Assembly (NCBI GenBank): GCA_951801245.1
Contig: CATOMC010000012.1
Coordinates: 1 to 64,000 of the forward strand
Source: an uncultured Lachnospiraceae bacterium
Lineage (GTDB): Bacteria > Bacillota_A > Clostridia > Lachnospirales > Lachnospiraceae
Length of the DNA: 64,000 nucleotides
Direction: 5' to 3'
Both the position numbers and the translations under genes were made by a program. Numbering within the stretch: position 1 is the first letter of the stretch; every line of letters starts with the position of its first letter. Below the pieces are notes generated by a model, which was given only the letters and a program-made list of their open reading frames with translations, searched no databases and was not told the origin of the DNA. Below, in pieces: positions 44,025 through 53,813 of this stretch.

Positions 44025-44912
44025 ATGGACAAATTATTACGAGATAAAAAAGCGATTGTTGTATTTGTTGCACCGGCGTTTCTGTTATTTACATTCGTTT
44101 TGTTTATTCCGATTTGTCAATCCGTTTACTATTCTTTTTGTGACTACAATGCGTTGACAAAACCGGAATTTATTGGGTTTGAAAATTACAGACAGTTGTT
44201 TACCGTAGACAGGACCATGAAAATCGCACTGAAAAACTCTCTGTTTTTCCTTGTCTTTTCAGTCGTGACACAGTTGATTGCAGGGCTGATCCTGGCAGCG
44301 CTTCTGACGAATATCAAAAAAGGCCGGGATTTTTATAAAAACGTATATTATCTGCCCTGCGTATTATCTTCGGCAGCGTTAGGACTTTTGTGGATGTTTG
44401 TCTTTACGCCGAAGCTGGGTATCAATCAGATTCTGGCGCAGTTTGGCATAGAGGGTCCTCTTTGGCTGATGGATACCAAAGGTTTTATCATCCTTCCAAT
44501 GTGGGTCATCGCTTCGGTTTCCCTGTGGCAGTATGTGGGGCAGTCCATGATGCTTTATATGGCGCAGATTTCAGGAATCAGTACTTCTTTGTATGAGGCA
44601 TCTTACATCGATGGCTGTACCAAAGCACAGTCATTCCGCTATATTACCCTGCCATTGATCCGCCCTATGGTGGCAACGGCAATGTCCCTAAATGCGATTG
44701 GTTCCTTGAAGTTCTTTGATCTGATTTTTAATATGACGGAGGGCGGGCCGAACCATATGACAGATGTGCTGGCAACGCATCTCTACCAACAGGGCTTTAA
44801 GTATTTTAAGTATGGTTATGCCAGTGCAATCGGTACGGTGCTTCTGGTAATGTGTCTGATTGTGACGTTTATCATAAACAAATTTGTTAAAGTTGAAAAC
44901 TATGAAATGTAA
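44025..44912 (+). CDS. Importer A permease 1
   Basis: A 295-residue MalF-type permease with about six helices. The first is AIVVFVAPAFLLFTFVLFIP, and the EAA loop reads EASYIDGCTKAQSFRYITLP. The ATG at 44025 has GGAGG 7 nt upstream. The longer frame from 43959 would run through the hairpin and is rejected. It acts with the next gene. Confidence 0.92.
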   Translation: MDKLLRDKKAIVVFVAPAFLLFTFVLFIPICQSVYYSFCDYNALTKPEFIGFENYRQLFTVDRTMKIALKNSLFFLVFSVVTQLIAGLILAALLTNIKKGRDFYKNVYYLPCVLSSAALGLLWMFVFTPKLGINQILAQFGIEGPLWLMDTKGFIILPMWVIASVSLWQYVGQSMMLYMAQISGISTSLYEASYIDGCTKAQSFRYITLPLIRPMVATAMSLNAIGSLKFFDLIFNMTEGGPNHMTDVLATHLYQQGFKYFKYGYASAIGTVLLVMCLIVTFIINKFVKVENYEM

Positions 44913-44926
44913 GGAGGCGGCGGAAG

Positions 44927-45769
44927 ATGAATAAAACAGGAAAAAAGAAATCGAAAATCTCAACCAGGATCATATACATATTTTTATCACTTCTGGCTGT
45001 TGTTTATTTACTGCCTCTTTTATGGGTTGTCTATGTTTCCCTGAAAGATGATAAGACTCTGTTTGTTTCGCCATGGGCATTGCCTGAACGGCTGATGTTT
45101 GAAAACTATTCCGTTGCCTGGACGGCAGGGAAACTGGGTATGGCGACATTAAATTCTGCCCTGGTCTGCGGGATTACGCTGATTTTGTGTCTGCTGGTGG
45201 GATCTATGGCGGCTTTTGCTATCGGCAGAATGAGATGGAAGCTGTCGGGCGTTGTGATGACCTATTTCCTGACAGGGATGATGATTCCGGTACACTGTAT
45301 CCTGATTCCGGTATTTACCAGATTTTCCAAGATGCATCTGACAAACAGCCAGACGGGGCTGATCTTGCCGTATCTGACGTTGTCGCTGCCGATTACGATC
45401 TTTATCATGACAGGATTTTTCCAGAGTCTGCCCAATGAATTGTTTGAGTCGGCCTGCATCGATGGGTGTTCTATTTACAGATCCTTTACGCATATTGCGC
45501 TGCCGCTTTCCAGAACGGGGCTTTTTGTGACAGGATTAATGACCTTTGTGGCAAACTGGAATGAACTGCTTCTGGCAATGGTATTTATCTCTGACGATGC
45601 CAAGAAGACGCTGCCGGTGTCATTGTCGAAGTTCGTAGGCCCGTATAATACAAACTATTCGCAGATGTTTGCGGCGATTGTGATTGCAATTATACCAACA
45701 ATTGTAGTATATTGTATGTTCAGTAATCAGATTGTAGATGGTCTGACTGCTGGAGCAGTGAAAGGTTAG
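44927..45769 (+). CDS. Importer A permease 2
   Basis: A 280-residue MalG-type permease. An N-terminal helix (IIYIFLSLLAVVYLLPLLWV) starts the protein, and the EAA loop reads ESACIDGCSIYRSFTHIALP. AAGGAGG precedes the ATG. Again no ATPase gene is present. The GH3 gene follows after 62 bp in the same direction. Confidence 0.92.
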   Translation: MNKTGKKKSKISTRIIYIFLSLLAVVYLLPLLWVVYVSLKDDKTLFVSPWALPERLMFENYSVAWTAGKLGMATLNSALVCGITLILCLLVGSMAAFAIGRMRWKLSGVVMTYFLTGMMIPVHCILIPVFTRFSKMHLTNSQTGLILPYLTLSLPITIFIMTGFFQSLPNELFESACIDGCSIYRSFTHIALPLSRTGLFVTGLMTFVANWNELLLAMVFISDDAKKTLPVSLSKFVGPYNTNYSQMFAAIVIAIIPTIVVYCMFSNQIVDGLTAGAVKG

Positions 45770-45831
45770 ACAGCGATTGGTTTATCGTAATAGGCAGTTA
45801 ATGATGGCAGAGATGGGAAGGGAACGAAGGT

Positions 45832-47955
45832 ATGGTGAATCGTGATAGAGCCAGGGCGCGGGCGAGAGAGCGTGCAGAAGAGTTAGTAAGTCAGATGACA
45901 GTGGAGGAGAGGGCTTCCCAGTTACGCTATGATGCGCCCGCAATCGAGAGACTGGGTGTTCCGGCGTATAACTGGTGGGGAGAGGCGCTTCATGGCGTGG
46001 CAAGGGCAGGGGTAGCGACCAGTTTCCCGCAGGCGATCGGTATGGCGGCCACCTTTGATACGGAACTGTTGCATAGAGCCGGCGATGTATCGGCGACAGA
46101 GGGCAGGGCGAAATATAATGCCTTTGCCGCACAAAACGACAGGGATATTTACAAGGGGCTGACCTTCTGGTCCCCCAATGTGAATATCTTCAGAGACCCC
46201 AGATGGGGCAGGGGCCAGGAGACTTTTGGGGAAGATCCTTATCTGACTTCCCGGATGGGCGTGGCATATGTGGAGGGACTGCAGGGAGATGACGAAGAGA
46301 TATTGAAATCGGCTGCCTGTGCGAAACATTTCGCAGTCCACTCCGGCCCTGAGGCCGTGCGGCATGAATTCAATGCGGTGGCCTCGAAAAAGGATATGGA
46401 AGAGACGTACCTGCCGGCCTTTAAAGCCTGTGTGCAGGAGGCCGGCGTAGAAGCGGTGATGGGAGCTTACAACAGGACCAATGGGGAACCATGCTGTGGA
46501 AGCCCCACACTGATGAAAGATATTCTGAGAGACGGCTGGGGATTTAGGGGACATTACGTGTCAGACTGCTGGGCCATCAAAGATTTCCATGAGAATCATA
46601 TGGTGACTCACAGCATGGAAGAATCGGCAGCGCTGGCCCTAAAGTCCGGCTGTGATATCAACTGCGGTGTGACATACCAGCATCTGCTGAAAGCACTGCA
46701 GGACGGACTTGTGACCCAGGAAGAGATCACGGAAGCGGCGGTGAGGGCATTTACCACAAGATATCTGCTGGGGCTTTTTGATGAGAGTGCATATGACCGG
46801 ATCCCATACGATAAGGTAGAGTGTGAAGAGCACCTGGCGATAGCGGAGCAGATGACCAAAGAGTCAGTCGTTCTCCTTAAGAACGACGGCGTCCTGCCAT
46901 TACGCCTGCAGGATGGTATGACCATTGGCGTGATCGGGCCGAATGCCAACAGCAGAGAGGCATTGGTCGGAAATTACCATGGAACTTCTTCCAGATATAT
47001 CACAGTATTGGAAGGGATACAGGATAAAGTCGGACATAACGGGAGAGTTCTATACGCAGAGGGATCGCATCTGTTCAAAGATCATATGGAACATCTTTCT
47101 TCGAAGAACGACCGGATAACAGAGGCAGTGGTGGTGGCGGAAAACAGTGATGTGGTGATCCTCTGTGTGGGTCTGGATGAGACTTTGGAAGGCGAGGAAG
47201 GCGATACCGGCAACAGTTATGCTTCGGGCGACAAGCGGGATCTTCATCTGCCCCAGTGCCAGAGGGATCTGATGGATGCAGTACTCGGGACCGGCAAGCC
47301 GGTGATCGTATGTCTGATGGCGGGCAGCGCCATAGATCTGTCGGTGGCAGATGAGAAAGCAGCGGCCGTACTGCAGTTGTGGTATCCGGGAGCCAGGGGC
47401 GGCAGGGCAGTGGCGGACATCCTGTTCGGGGACTGCTCCCCTTCCGGGAAGCTGCCGGTGACATTCTACCGGGATCTTGCGGGGATGCCTGCTTTTGAGG
47501 ACTACCGGATGGAGGGACGGACCTATCGCTATATGACGGGGGAGGCCCTTTATCCCTTTGGATATGGGCTGACTTACGGAGATGTGTCGGTGAAAGGAGC
47601 CAGGATCACCGGCAGGGATGCGGCGACCCGGGAGGTAACGCTGCAGGCGGATGTGATCAACCGGGGCAGCGTGGAGACGAAGGATGTGGTGCAGGTCTAT
47701 GTGAAGGATACGAGATCGGGATACGCAGTGCCCAACCACAGTCTCTGTGCCTTTACGAGAGTATCTCTGAAGCCGGGAGAGAGGAAGTGCATCGATCTTA
47801 AAGTGTTCGGTGATGCGTTCAGTGCAGTCAATGAAGCCGGCGAACGTGTCAGAGATGGCAGCAGATATATCCTTTATGTGGGATGCGGGCAGCCGGATAA
47901 GAGGACCGAGGCACTGACGGGAAATCAATGTGTGAGAGTGGATGTGGAATTTTAA
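45832..47955 (+). CDS. GH3 family beta-glycosidase, copy 1
   Basis: A 707-residue retaining glycosidase without a signal peptide, so it acts inside the cell. The N-terminal barrel contains YNWWGEALHGVAR, FWSPNVNIFRDPRWGRGQE and KHFAVHSGPE, and the nucleophile is D245 in HYVSDCWAI. The second domain carries GLDETLEGEEGD, where the acid/base glutamate is expected, and LWYPGARGGRAVADILFGD. A C-terminal fibronectin III-like domain completes it. The SDCWAI-type motif recalls beta-xylosidase/beta-glucosidase members, but the true sugar is unknown. It shares a 1,361-bp unmismatched block with copy 2 at 60657. A strong terminator follows. Confidence 0.93.
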   Translation: MVNRDRARARARERAEELVSQMTVEERASQLRYDAPAIERLGVPAYNWWGEALHGVARAGVATSFPQAIGMAATFDTELLHRAGDVSATEGRAKYNAFAAQNDRDIYKGLTFWSPNVNIFRDPRWGRGQETFGEDPYLTSRMGVAYVEGLQGDDEEILKSAACAKHFAVHSGPEAVRHEFNAVASKKDMEETYLPAFKACVQEAGVEAVMGAYNRTNGEPCCGSPTLMKDILRDGWGFRGHYVSDCWAIKDFHENHMVTHSMEESAALALKSGCDINCGVTYQHLLKALQDGLVTQEEITEAAVRAFTTRYLLGLFDESAYDRIPYDKVECEEHLAIAEQMTKESVVLLKNDGVLPLRLQDGMTIGVIGPNANSREALVGNYHGTSSRYITVLEGIQDKVGHNGRVLYAEGSHLFKDHMEHLSSKNDRITEAVVVAENSDVVILCVGLDETLEGEEGDTGNSYASGDKRDLHLPQCQRDLMDAVLGTGKPVIVCLMAGSAIDLSVADEKAAAVLQLWYPGARGGRAVADILFGDCSPSGKLPVTFYRDLAGMPAFEDYRMEGRTYRYMTGEALYPFGYGLTYGDVSVKGARITGRDAATREVTLQADVINRGSVETKDVVQVYVKDTRSGYAVPNHSLCAFTRVSLKPGERKCIDLKVFGDAFSAVNEAGERVRDGSRYILYVGCGQPDKRTEALTGNQCVRVDVEF
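46165..47525 (+). repeat. Identical 1,361-bp block shared by the two GH3 genes (left copy)
   Basis: Compared by eye with 60990-62350, this stretch shows no mismatch. It is flanked by diverged sequence: the first difference upstream is at 46164 and downstream at 47526. Smaller identical patches occur at 45925-46016 (92 bp) and 47582-47705 (124 bp). The offset between copies is 14,825 bp and both lie in the same orientation. Confidence 0.88.
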
Positions 47956-47977
47956 GAAAATAAGAGCGTGACAAGGG

Positions 47978-48004
47978 ACGCAGGCCGGATGGCCTGCGTT
48001 TTTT
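47978..48004 (+). terminator. Terminator after GH3 copy 1
   Basis: A perfect 9-bp GC-rich stem (ACGCAGGCC at 47978-47986 with GGCCTGCGT at 47991-47999), GGAT loop and six T. It closes the importer A operon. Confidence 0.92.
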
Positions 48005-48290
48005 GGTATGACAGGAAATGACAGGGGCGAAGCTGGTATCAGGAGACTGCTCTGAAAATTTTCCAAATTGTATAAAAAGACAGAAAATGGGCATAAATAG
48101 GATGCAATATGTAAAAGTTGCACAATAATTGATGTGAAAATTATAAATGCGAACTAATATTTATATACTATTTTCTAAAGAAATGTGGATATTAGCAACA
48201 AATTGATTTCTATATAATATTTGTATAAACAAATTATAAATCGCGGGGATCATATACGGTGCCTGAGTAAAAGAAAGGGAAGGAGAAGGT
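48005..48290 (+). promoter_or_regulatory. AT-rich upstream region of importer B
   Basis: No gene is seen. A TATAAT lies at 48213-48218, but the sequence 17 bp upstream (TATTAG) is a poor -35. This suggests activation, probably by the YesN-type regulator at 53.8 kb. An AT-rich inverted pair, ATTTGT-ATAA-ACAAAT, lies at 48219-48234. No repeated operator was found by eye. Confidence 0.35.
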
Positions 48291-49238
48291 ATGGTCAAAG
48301 AGAAAAAAAGCGTTACCTCCAAAAAGAGACGTTGGAACAAGGACGATACAGAACTGACTCTGTTGGCACTGCCAACTACAATCTGGTATTTTCTGTTTAG
48401 TTTCATGCCGATGTTCGGTATTGTGATTGCCTTTAAAAAATTCAAGATTAACGGCGGATTTCTAAAGAGTTTTTGGACAAGTGAATGGGTCGGGTTCGAC
48501 AACTTTAAGTTTCTGTTTTCCACAAAAGATATCTGGATGATTATCAAAAATACATTAGCATATAATATCGTCTTTATTATTTTGGGTATTGTGGTACCGG
48601 TGGCAGCCGCGATTGCGATTGGGCAGCTCCATTCCAAAAGGCTGACGAAGGTGTACCAGACGGCGATGTTCATGCCGTATTTTCTGTCATGGGTAGTTGT
48701 GACGGCACTGGTATGGGCGTTTTTGAGTTATGATAAAGGACTTGTAAACAACATGCTGGAATCTTTCGGTATGGACAGGCAACAGTGGTATATGAAGCCG
48801 GAGATGTGGCCGCCGTTTCTGGTATTCATGAATCTGTGGAAGGGTGTCGGCTACGGGATGGTAGTATATCTGGCAACCATCACGGGTATTGATAAGAGTT
48901 ATTATGAGGCGGCCGGGATTGACGGCGCGACCGTGTGGCAGCAGATCAAGTATATAACACTGCCTTTGATGAAGACAGTCATTATATTGATGTTCATTAT
49001 GAATGTAGGGCGTATTTTCTATTCTGATTTTGGTCTGTTCTATCAGGTGCCCAGAGATTCTAACTCCTTATATGATGTAGTGTACACGCTGGATGTCTAT
49101 GTGTATAAACAATTAAAGACATCGACTACGGGTATGTCGGCAGCGGCGGCATTTATCCAGTCTGTTGCAGGATGCATCACTATCCTGACGGCGAACGCGG
49201 TTGTCAGAAAGTTTGACAAAGACAGTGCGATGATTTAG
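48291..49238 (+). CDS. Importer B permease 1 (LplB type)
   Basis: A 315-residue permease of the LplB branch of polysaccharide-type CUT1 importers. It begins with a charged segment, then LLALPTTIWYFLFSFMPMFG; the EAA loop reads EAAGIDGATVWQQIKYITLP. AAGGAG precedes the ATG. It is the first gene of an operon with the next permease and a lipoprotein placed third, the usual Lpl order. Confidence 0.93.
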   Translation: MVKEKKSVTSKKRRWNKDDTELTLLALPTTIWYFLFSFMPMFGIVIAFKKFKINGGFLKSFWTSEWVGFDNFKFLFSTKDIWMIIKNTLAYNIVFIILGIVVPVAAAIAIGQLHSKRLTKVYQTAMFMPYFLSWVVVTALVWAFLSYDKGLVNNMLESFGMDRQQWYMKPEMWPPFLVFMNLWKGVGYGMVVYLATITGIDKSYYEAAGIDGATVWQQIKYITLPLMKTVIILMFIMNVGRIFYSDFGLFYQVPRDSNSLYDVVYTLDVYVYKQLKTSTTGMSAAAAFIQSVAGCITILTANAVVRKFDKDSAMI

Positions 49239-49292
49239 CAATACGTTGGTTTGTATAGATTGGCATACTGTGAAAGGAGTAAGGTTATCGAT

Positions 49293-50243
49293 ATGAGTAA
49301 AGAAAAACAGATGCGGAAAGCAAAATATGAAGAGCCGACCGGGTTTGAACGTTTTAACAGAGTCTCAAAACCGGCAAATATAGTTTTAAATATCATATTT
49401 ATATTGATGGCATTAGCATGTGTGATACCGGTTGTCCTGGTGGTGGCAATTTCCTTCTCGGCGGAGGAGTCCATTACGGAATATGGTTATCGTTTTATAC
49501 CGAAGATTTTTTCCTTGGAAGGTTATACGTTCCTGATTTCCCAGAGCAAAATGATCGTCCGGGCACTTGGCGTATCGATCTTTGTGACAGTGGCGGGGAC
49601 GGCGTTAGGTGTTTTGCTGACGACACTGATGGGTTATGTGCTTTCCCGTCCGGGATATAAGCTGAATGGATTTCTGACGATGGTGGTCTTTATCCCGATG
49701 GTATTTAACGGTGGTCTGGTTTCCACATACTATGTGGTCAGCCAGCTGCTGCAATTGAAGAACACTGTGTGGGCGCTTATTCTGCCGCTTTGTGTTTCTT
49801 CCTTTAATGTGGTAGTATGCCGGACGTTCTTTAAGACCACGGTGCCGGAGTCTTTGATAGAGTCGGCCAAAATGGATGGTGCAAGTCAGCTTACGATTTT
49901 TGCAAGAATCGTACTGCCCATTTCCAAACCGGTGCTGGCAACCATCGGATTGTTCCTTTGTTTCTCATATTGGAATGACTGGTATCAGTCCATGCTTTAT
50001 ATTGAGGATGCCGGACTTTATTCGCTGCAGGCTCTGTTGAACGCGATCCTGACCAATATCCAGATGTTGGCGAAGAATGCTGCAACCATGGGACTGGGAG
50101 CGGCGGAGATGCTGGCACAGATGCCTCAGGAGGCGGCACGTATGGCGATCGTGGTGATTATTGTAGCACCCATTGCCTGTGCATATCCCTTTTTCCAGAA
50201 ATATTTCATATCCGGGCTTACGCTGGGAGCAGTGAAGGGATGA
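49293..50243 (+). CDS. Importer B permease 2 (YtcP/LplC type)
   Basis: A 316-residue permease. The first helix is IVLNIIFILMALACVIPVVL and the EAA loop reads ESAKMDGASQLTIFARIVLP. The ATG at 49293 is preferred; the frame is open from 49251, but AAGGAG lies between the two. The C-terminal end GLTLGAVKG is typical of this branch. Confidence 0.92.
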   Translation: MSKEKQMRKAKYEEPTGFERFNRVSKPANIVLNIIFILMALACVIPVVLVVAISFSAEESITEYGYRFIPKIFSLEGYTFLISQSKMIVRALGVSIFVTVAGTALGVLLTTLMGYVLSRPGYKLNGFLTMVVFIPMVFNGGLVSTYYVVSQLLQLKNTVWALILPLCVSSFNVVVCRTFFKTTVPESLIESAKMDGASQLTIFARIVLPISKPVLATIGLFLCFSYWNDWYQSMLYIEDAGLYSLQALLNAILTNIQMLAKNAATMGLGAAEMLAQMPQEAARMAIVVIIVAPIACAYPFFQKYFISGLTLGAVKG

Positions 50244-50317
50244 TGAAAAGCGGTATCAAGCCGTTTCATATCATGCGGCTAAGATCATAATAAATCAAAA
50301 TTAATAGGAGGGCTTTT

Positions 50318-51841
50318 ATGAAAAGGAAAAGTTTAAACAAACTACTCGCACTTAGCATGACGGCTGCTATGACGGCCGGAGTACTGGCAGGCTGCGGCGG
50401 TGCATCATCTACCGATACACCAAAGCAGGATGCCGGAAGTGAAAGCACGGATACAAATGCGGCTGATTCGGGAACGGAAAATTCCGATCAGGCATCGGGA
50501 GAGGTTCCGACTCTGATCTGGTGGACGGTAGGCGGAACACCTGCGGATGATTTCGACGAGGCAATCGCGAAGATCAGCGATTACAGTGAAGAGAAGATTG
50601 GTGTCAGGCTGGACGTGAAGATTGCCGGATGGGGTGATTATGACACGAAGATGAATACGATCGTCAATGCTGGAGAGTATTTTGACATCATGTTCACCAA
50701 CAACACAAACTACAGCAAGTTTGTTAACTTGGGGGCATTTGAGAACATCAGTGATTTGGTACAGAATGTTACGCCGGAGTTGTACAGTTTTGTGCCGGAA
50801 AAACTCTGGAGCGGTGTTCAGATTCATGGCAATGTATATGCAGTGCCGACCTATAAGGATTCTTCTCTGACACAGTTCTACTATCTGGATGACCAGTATG
50901 TACAGAAATACAATATTGATATGGGGACGTTAAAAGATCTGCAGACACTTGACCCGATCGTACGTACCATCAAGGAAGGGGAAGGAAAATCCTTCTATCC
51001 GCTTATGCTGAATCAGGGTTCTCTTTGGAGCGGTTTCTTTAACGAGTTTGACGGACTGGCAGGTGGTATGCAGGCACTTGGTGTCAGAATTGACGATCCG
51101 GACCGTAAAGTAGTGTGTACCCTGGAGCAGGAAGATGTCGTAAAGAATCTGGAACTGTTACATTCTTGGTATATGGACGGCATTATCAATCCGGATGCCA
51201 ACGTTTTGACCGAGGGCCCGAAAGGGAATGCGTTCGGTAATGCACAGGGATGGCCCAGCGCAGTAGTACAGTGGCAGACACTGGAAGGTGTAGAGAAGTA
51301 TGATGCCGTGAAGGTATTTGGGCCTTTGTACACAACAGAGACGATTCAAGGTTCCATGAATGCGATTTCTGTGAATTCCAATTACAAAGAAGAGGCACTT
51401 AAGGTATTAGAGCTGATCAATACCGACCAGAAATTCCGTGACTTATGTGCATTCGGTGTGGAAGGAGATCATTTTGAGTATCTGGAAGACGGCACCGTTA
51501 AGCGTCTGAGAGACGACTGGTCATGGCCGGCATACACACAGGGTACTTTCTTTGTTATGAGCAATCAGGAAGGCTCCGATCCGAATCAGTGGGAGGAAGT
51601 TAAGAAGCAGAATGAAGAGGCAGATGCATCTACTTGTCTCGGATTCGCGTTAGATGTTACAAACATTCAGAATGAAGTGTCAAATGTCAATACCGTATGG
51701 GATAAATACAAATACGATATGCTGACAGGAGCTTCCGATCCGGCGACAGCAGTGCCGAAATGTATCGAAGAGCTTAAGGCGGCAGGACTTGACACGATCA
51801 TAACAGAAGCACAGAAACAGATTGATGAGTTCTTTCAATAA
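50318..51841 (+). CDS. Sugar-binding lipoprotein of importer B
   Basis: A 507-residue lipoprotein of the LipO/YtcQ type, longer than ordinary sugar-binding proteins as expected for LplB/C systems. The signal peptide ends at C26 (VLAGC). A spacer rich in D, S and T follows, then TLIWWTVGGTPADDFDEAI, GEYFDIMFTNNTNYSKFV, and GSMNAISVNSNYKEEALKVLEL. AGGAGG precedes the ATG. A terminator 58 bp downstream separates it from the two-component system. Confidence 0.93.
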   Translation: MKRKSLNKLLALSMTAAMTAGVLAGCGGASSTDTPKQDAGSESTDTNAADSGTENSDQASGEVPTLIWWTVGGTPADDFDEAIAKISDYSEEKIGVRLDVKIAGWGDYDTKMNTIVNAGEYFDIMFTNNTNYSKFVNLGAFENISDLVQNVTPELYSFVPEKLWSGVQIHGNVYAVPTYKDSSLTQFYYLDDQYVQKYNIDMGTLKDLQTLDPIVRTIKEGEGKSFYPLMLNQGSLWSGFFNEFDGLAGGMQALGVRIDDPDRKVVCTLEQEDVVKNLELLHSWYMDGIINPDANVLTEGPKGNAFGNAQGWPSAVVQWQTLEGVEKYDAVKVFGPLYTTETIQGSMNAISVNSNYKEEALKVLELINTDQKFRDLCAFGVEGDHFEYLEDGTVKRLRDDWSWPAYTQGTFFVMSNQEGSDPNQWEEVKKQNEEADASTCLGFALDVTNIQNEVSNVNTVWDKYKYDMLTGASDPATAVPKCIEELKAAGLDTIITEAQKQIDEFFQ

Positions 51842-51898
51842 GGAGGACATTGCAGCATAGTCCAACGGAAAGCTACGGAGGGTATGCGGTAAGAACAC

Positions 51899-51934
51899 AA
51901 AGACCCCGGGCAGGAAGGCTGCCAGGGGTCTTTT
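51899..51934 (+). terminator. Terminator after importer B
   Basis: A long stem: AAAGACCCC (51899-51907) pairs with GGGGTCTTT (51925-51933), and an inner GGCAG/CTGCC arm encloses a GAAGG loop. The T run is short. Readthrough into the kinase gene 100 bp downstream is possible. Confidence 0.8.
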
Positions 51935-52034
51935 GGAGCGTTAAGAGAGTGGATTTGTTGAAAGCCCACACGAAAATCGATATAATATATCTGTTGAGAA
52001 CGGAAGGCTTGTTACAGCGGCAGGGGATGATAAG

Positions 52035-53813
52035 ATGAATCAATATCGGTCCGGTTTGTGGGGATATAGGATCTACAGAGTAAAGTTTATCAAGATAGTC
52101 TGTTTTGTCTTTCTCATAAGTGCCATTGTCTTTTCCGGGGTGTTGGTCTTTTTGATGAACACCTGGATGAATGATCTGCGCCAGCAGGTGCAGGATGTCT
52201 TCATGGAAAGAGAGGCAAGATTGGATACCATCCGTCTGCGGGCGCTGGATTATGCGAACGGAATGTATGAAGACGCGAAACTGATTGAAGATACAAAGGC
52301 CCTGTTTGCTTCCTGCAGTGAGGAGGAATATATTGAACGCCGTAAGATAAACAGTCTTAACAGCAGCACACAGATCGGTTATCTTCCGGCGGATATGAAG
52401 AAGAAGCTGCTGCACCATCAGCGGCAGATCACAAGTGTGACAATGGATTCGGACAGCGGCGGCAAAGCACTCTGGTGGGAACATGGCAATATCAGGATTC
52501 AGTATGGCTTGGAAGAACCCGAAGCGTTTGTGGCCAAATACTGCAGTGCAGATATCATGGTGGTATCCTGTCCCGTCCGTAATCCGGAACATATGGAACA
52601 GACACTTGGCAGACTGGATTTCTGGGTGAACAGTCAGGATATTTATGGTGATAAAGCTGTTCTGGCAGACTGGGCAGTCGTAGACGAATCAGGAAGGGTC
52701 TTGCTGCACAATGGACTGACTGATCAGCGTATCAGCCGGTTGTTGGAATTACACAAACAGGATCGTCAGGCCGGATGGGTCATGGAAGGAAATAGGGAGA
52801 CTGTCTTTTTTGTCAGACAGGTTTCCGGGGAAAACGGATATTCCTTTCTGGTGATGAAAGATATTGGTTCGATATTAGGTGACAATTGCCGCACGGTAGT
52901 GGTCATGATAGCGGCCTTTGTGCTTGTGGCGCTTGGTGTACTGGCATGTTATTATGCCGGGCTGCAGTCTGATGCGGCCTTTATGACAATGATCATGGAG
53001 ATGCTTTCTTCCATGGAACATGGTGATTTTGACCGGACACAGGAGATCACTCTGCCGGACAGGCACAGGCAGAATGAATATAATATGATCGCAGAAGCAC
53101 TCAAAGATGTAGGGAGGAAGCTGAAAGGATTTATCGAGACAGAGTATATTCTGAAATTGAAAGAGCAGGAGAGCCAGATGCGTGCCCTGCAGCATCAGAT
53201 CAATCCACACTTTTTGTATAATTCTTTGGAAATGCTGCAGTCAAAGGCGCTGATCAATGGTGACAGGGATATGGCGGAAGCCATCATGATGCTTGGTTCC
53301 CTGTACCGGGTACGGGTTCGCAAAACCGGTGCCATCACCTTAAAGGAAGAGTTTGCTTCTCTTGAGATGTATCTTAAGATTATGTCGCTGCGCTTTGGGG
53401 ACAGCTTTGTCTATCAAGTGGAAATGGAAGAGGAAATGGCGGATATTCCCACGGTTAACTTCTGGATGCAGCCTTTGGCAGAGAACTTTTTTACGCATGG
53501 ATTCCGTCAGGAAAACGATTACAATCTGTTGATCGTGAGCGGATGTATAAAGGACGACTATGCGGAGATATTGTTTATTGATAACGGAAACGGCGTAGAA
53601 TCTTTGAGACTTAAGGATATTCGGTATAACATGAAGGAAGGTAACGATGAGACGGGAGTGGATATCGGACTTCGCAATGTCTATATGCGGCTGAAATATT
53701 TTTATGGAAGCGGATTTACAATGGATGTGGACAATAATTCGGAAGGCGGTTTTCGTGTTTCTGTTTTGATTCCAAAAGGAGAACAAGATGTACACATTGA
53801 TGATTGTGGATGA
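52035..53813 (+). CDS. YesM-type sensor histidine kinase
   Basis: A 592-residue kinase. Helix 1 spans about residues 15-38 (IVCFVFLISAIVFSGVLVFL). A large extracellular sensor runs to about 275, and helix 2 is near 282-305. A HAMP-like region precedes the His_kinase domain with QHQINPHFLYNSLEML, whose histidine is the acceptor. The ATP site ends in IDNGNGVESLR and NVYMRLKYFYG. Such kinases usually sense extracellular sugars with the help of a binding protein and control neighbouring Lpl-type importers. Confidence 0.93.
   Translation: MNQYRSGLWGYRIYRVKFIKIVCFVFLISAIVFSGVLVFLMNTWMNDLRQQVQDVFMEREARLDTIRLRALDYANGMYEDAKLIEDTKALFASCSEEEYIERRKINSLNSSTQIGYLPADMKKKLLHHQRQITSVTMDSDSGGKALWWEHGNIRIQYGLEEPEAFVAKYCSADIMVVSCPVRNPEHMEQTLGRLDFWVNSQDIYGDKAVLADWAVVDESGRVLLHNGLTDQRISRLLELHKQDRQAGWVMEGNRETVFFVRQVSGENGYSFLVMKDIGSILGDNCRTVVVMIAAFVLVALGVLACYYAGLQSDAAFMTMIMEMLSSMEHGDFDRTQEITLPDRHRQNEYNMIAEALKDVGRKLKGFIETEYILKLKEQESQMRALQHQINPHFLYNSLEMLQSKALINGDRDMAEAIMMLGSLYRVRVRKTGAITLKEEFASLEMYLKIMSLRFGDSFVYQVEMEEEMADIPTVNFWMQPLAENFFTHGFRQENDYNLLIVSGCIKDDYAEILFIDNGNGVESLRLKDIRYNMKEGNDETGVDIGLRNVYMRLKYFYGSGFTMDVDNNSEGGFRVSVLIPKGEQDVHIDDCG

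Noticed and set aside
45832..47955. GH3 duplication explained by a transposon
   Set aside because: No transposase, inverted ends or target duplications flank either gene; the identity is internal to the coding region, which fits gene conversion.
51850..52038. Small open frame between importer B and the YesM gene
   Set aside because: It spans the terminator hairpin and has no recognisable protein character.
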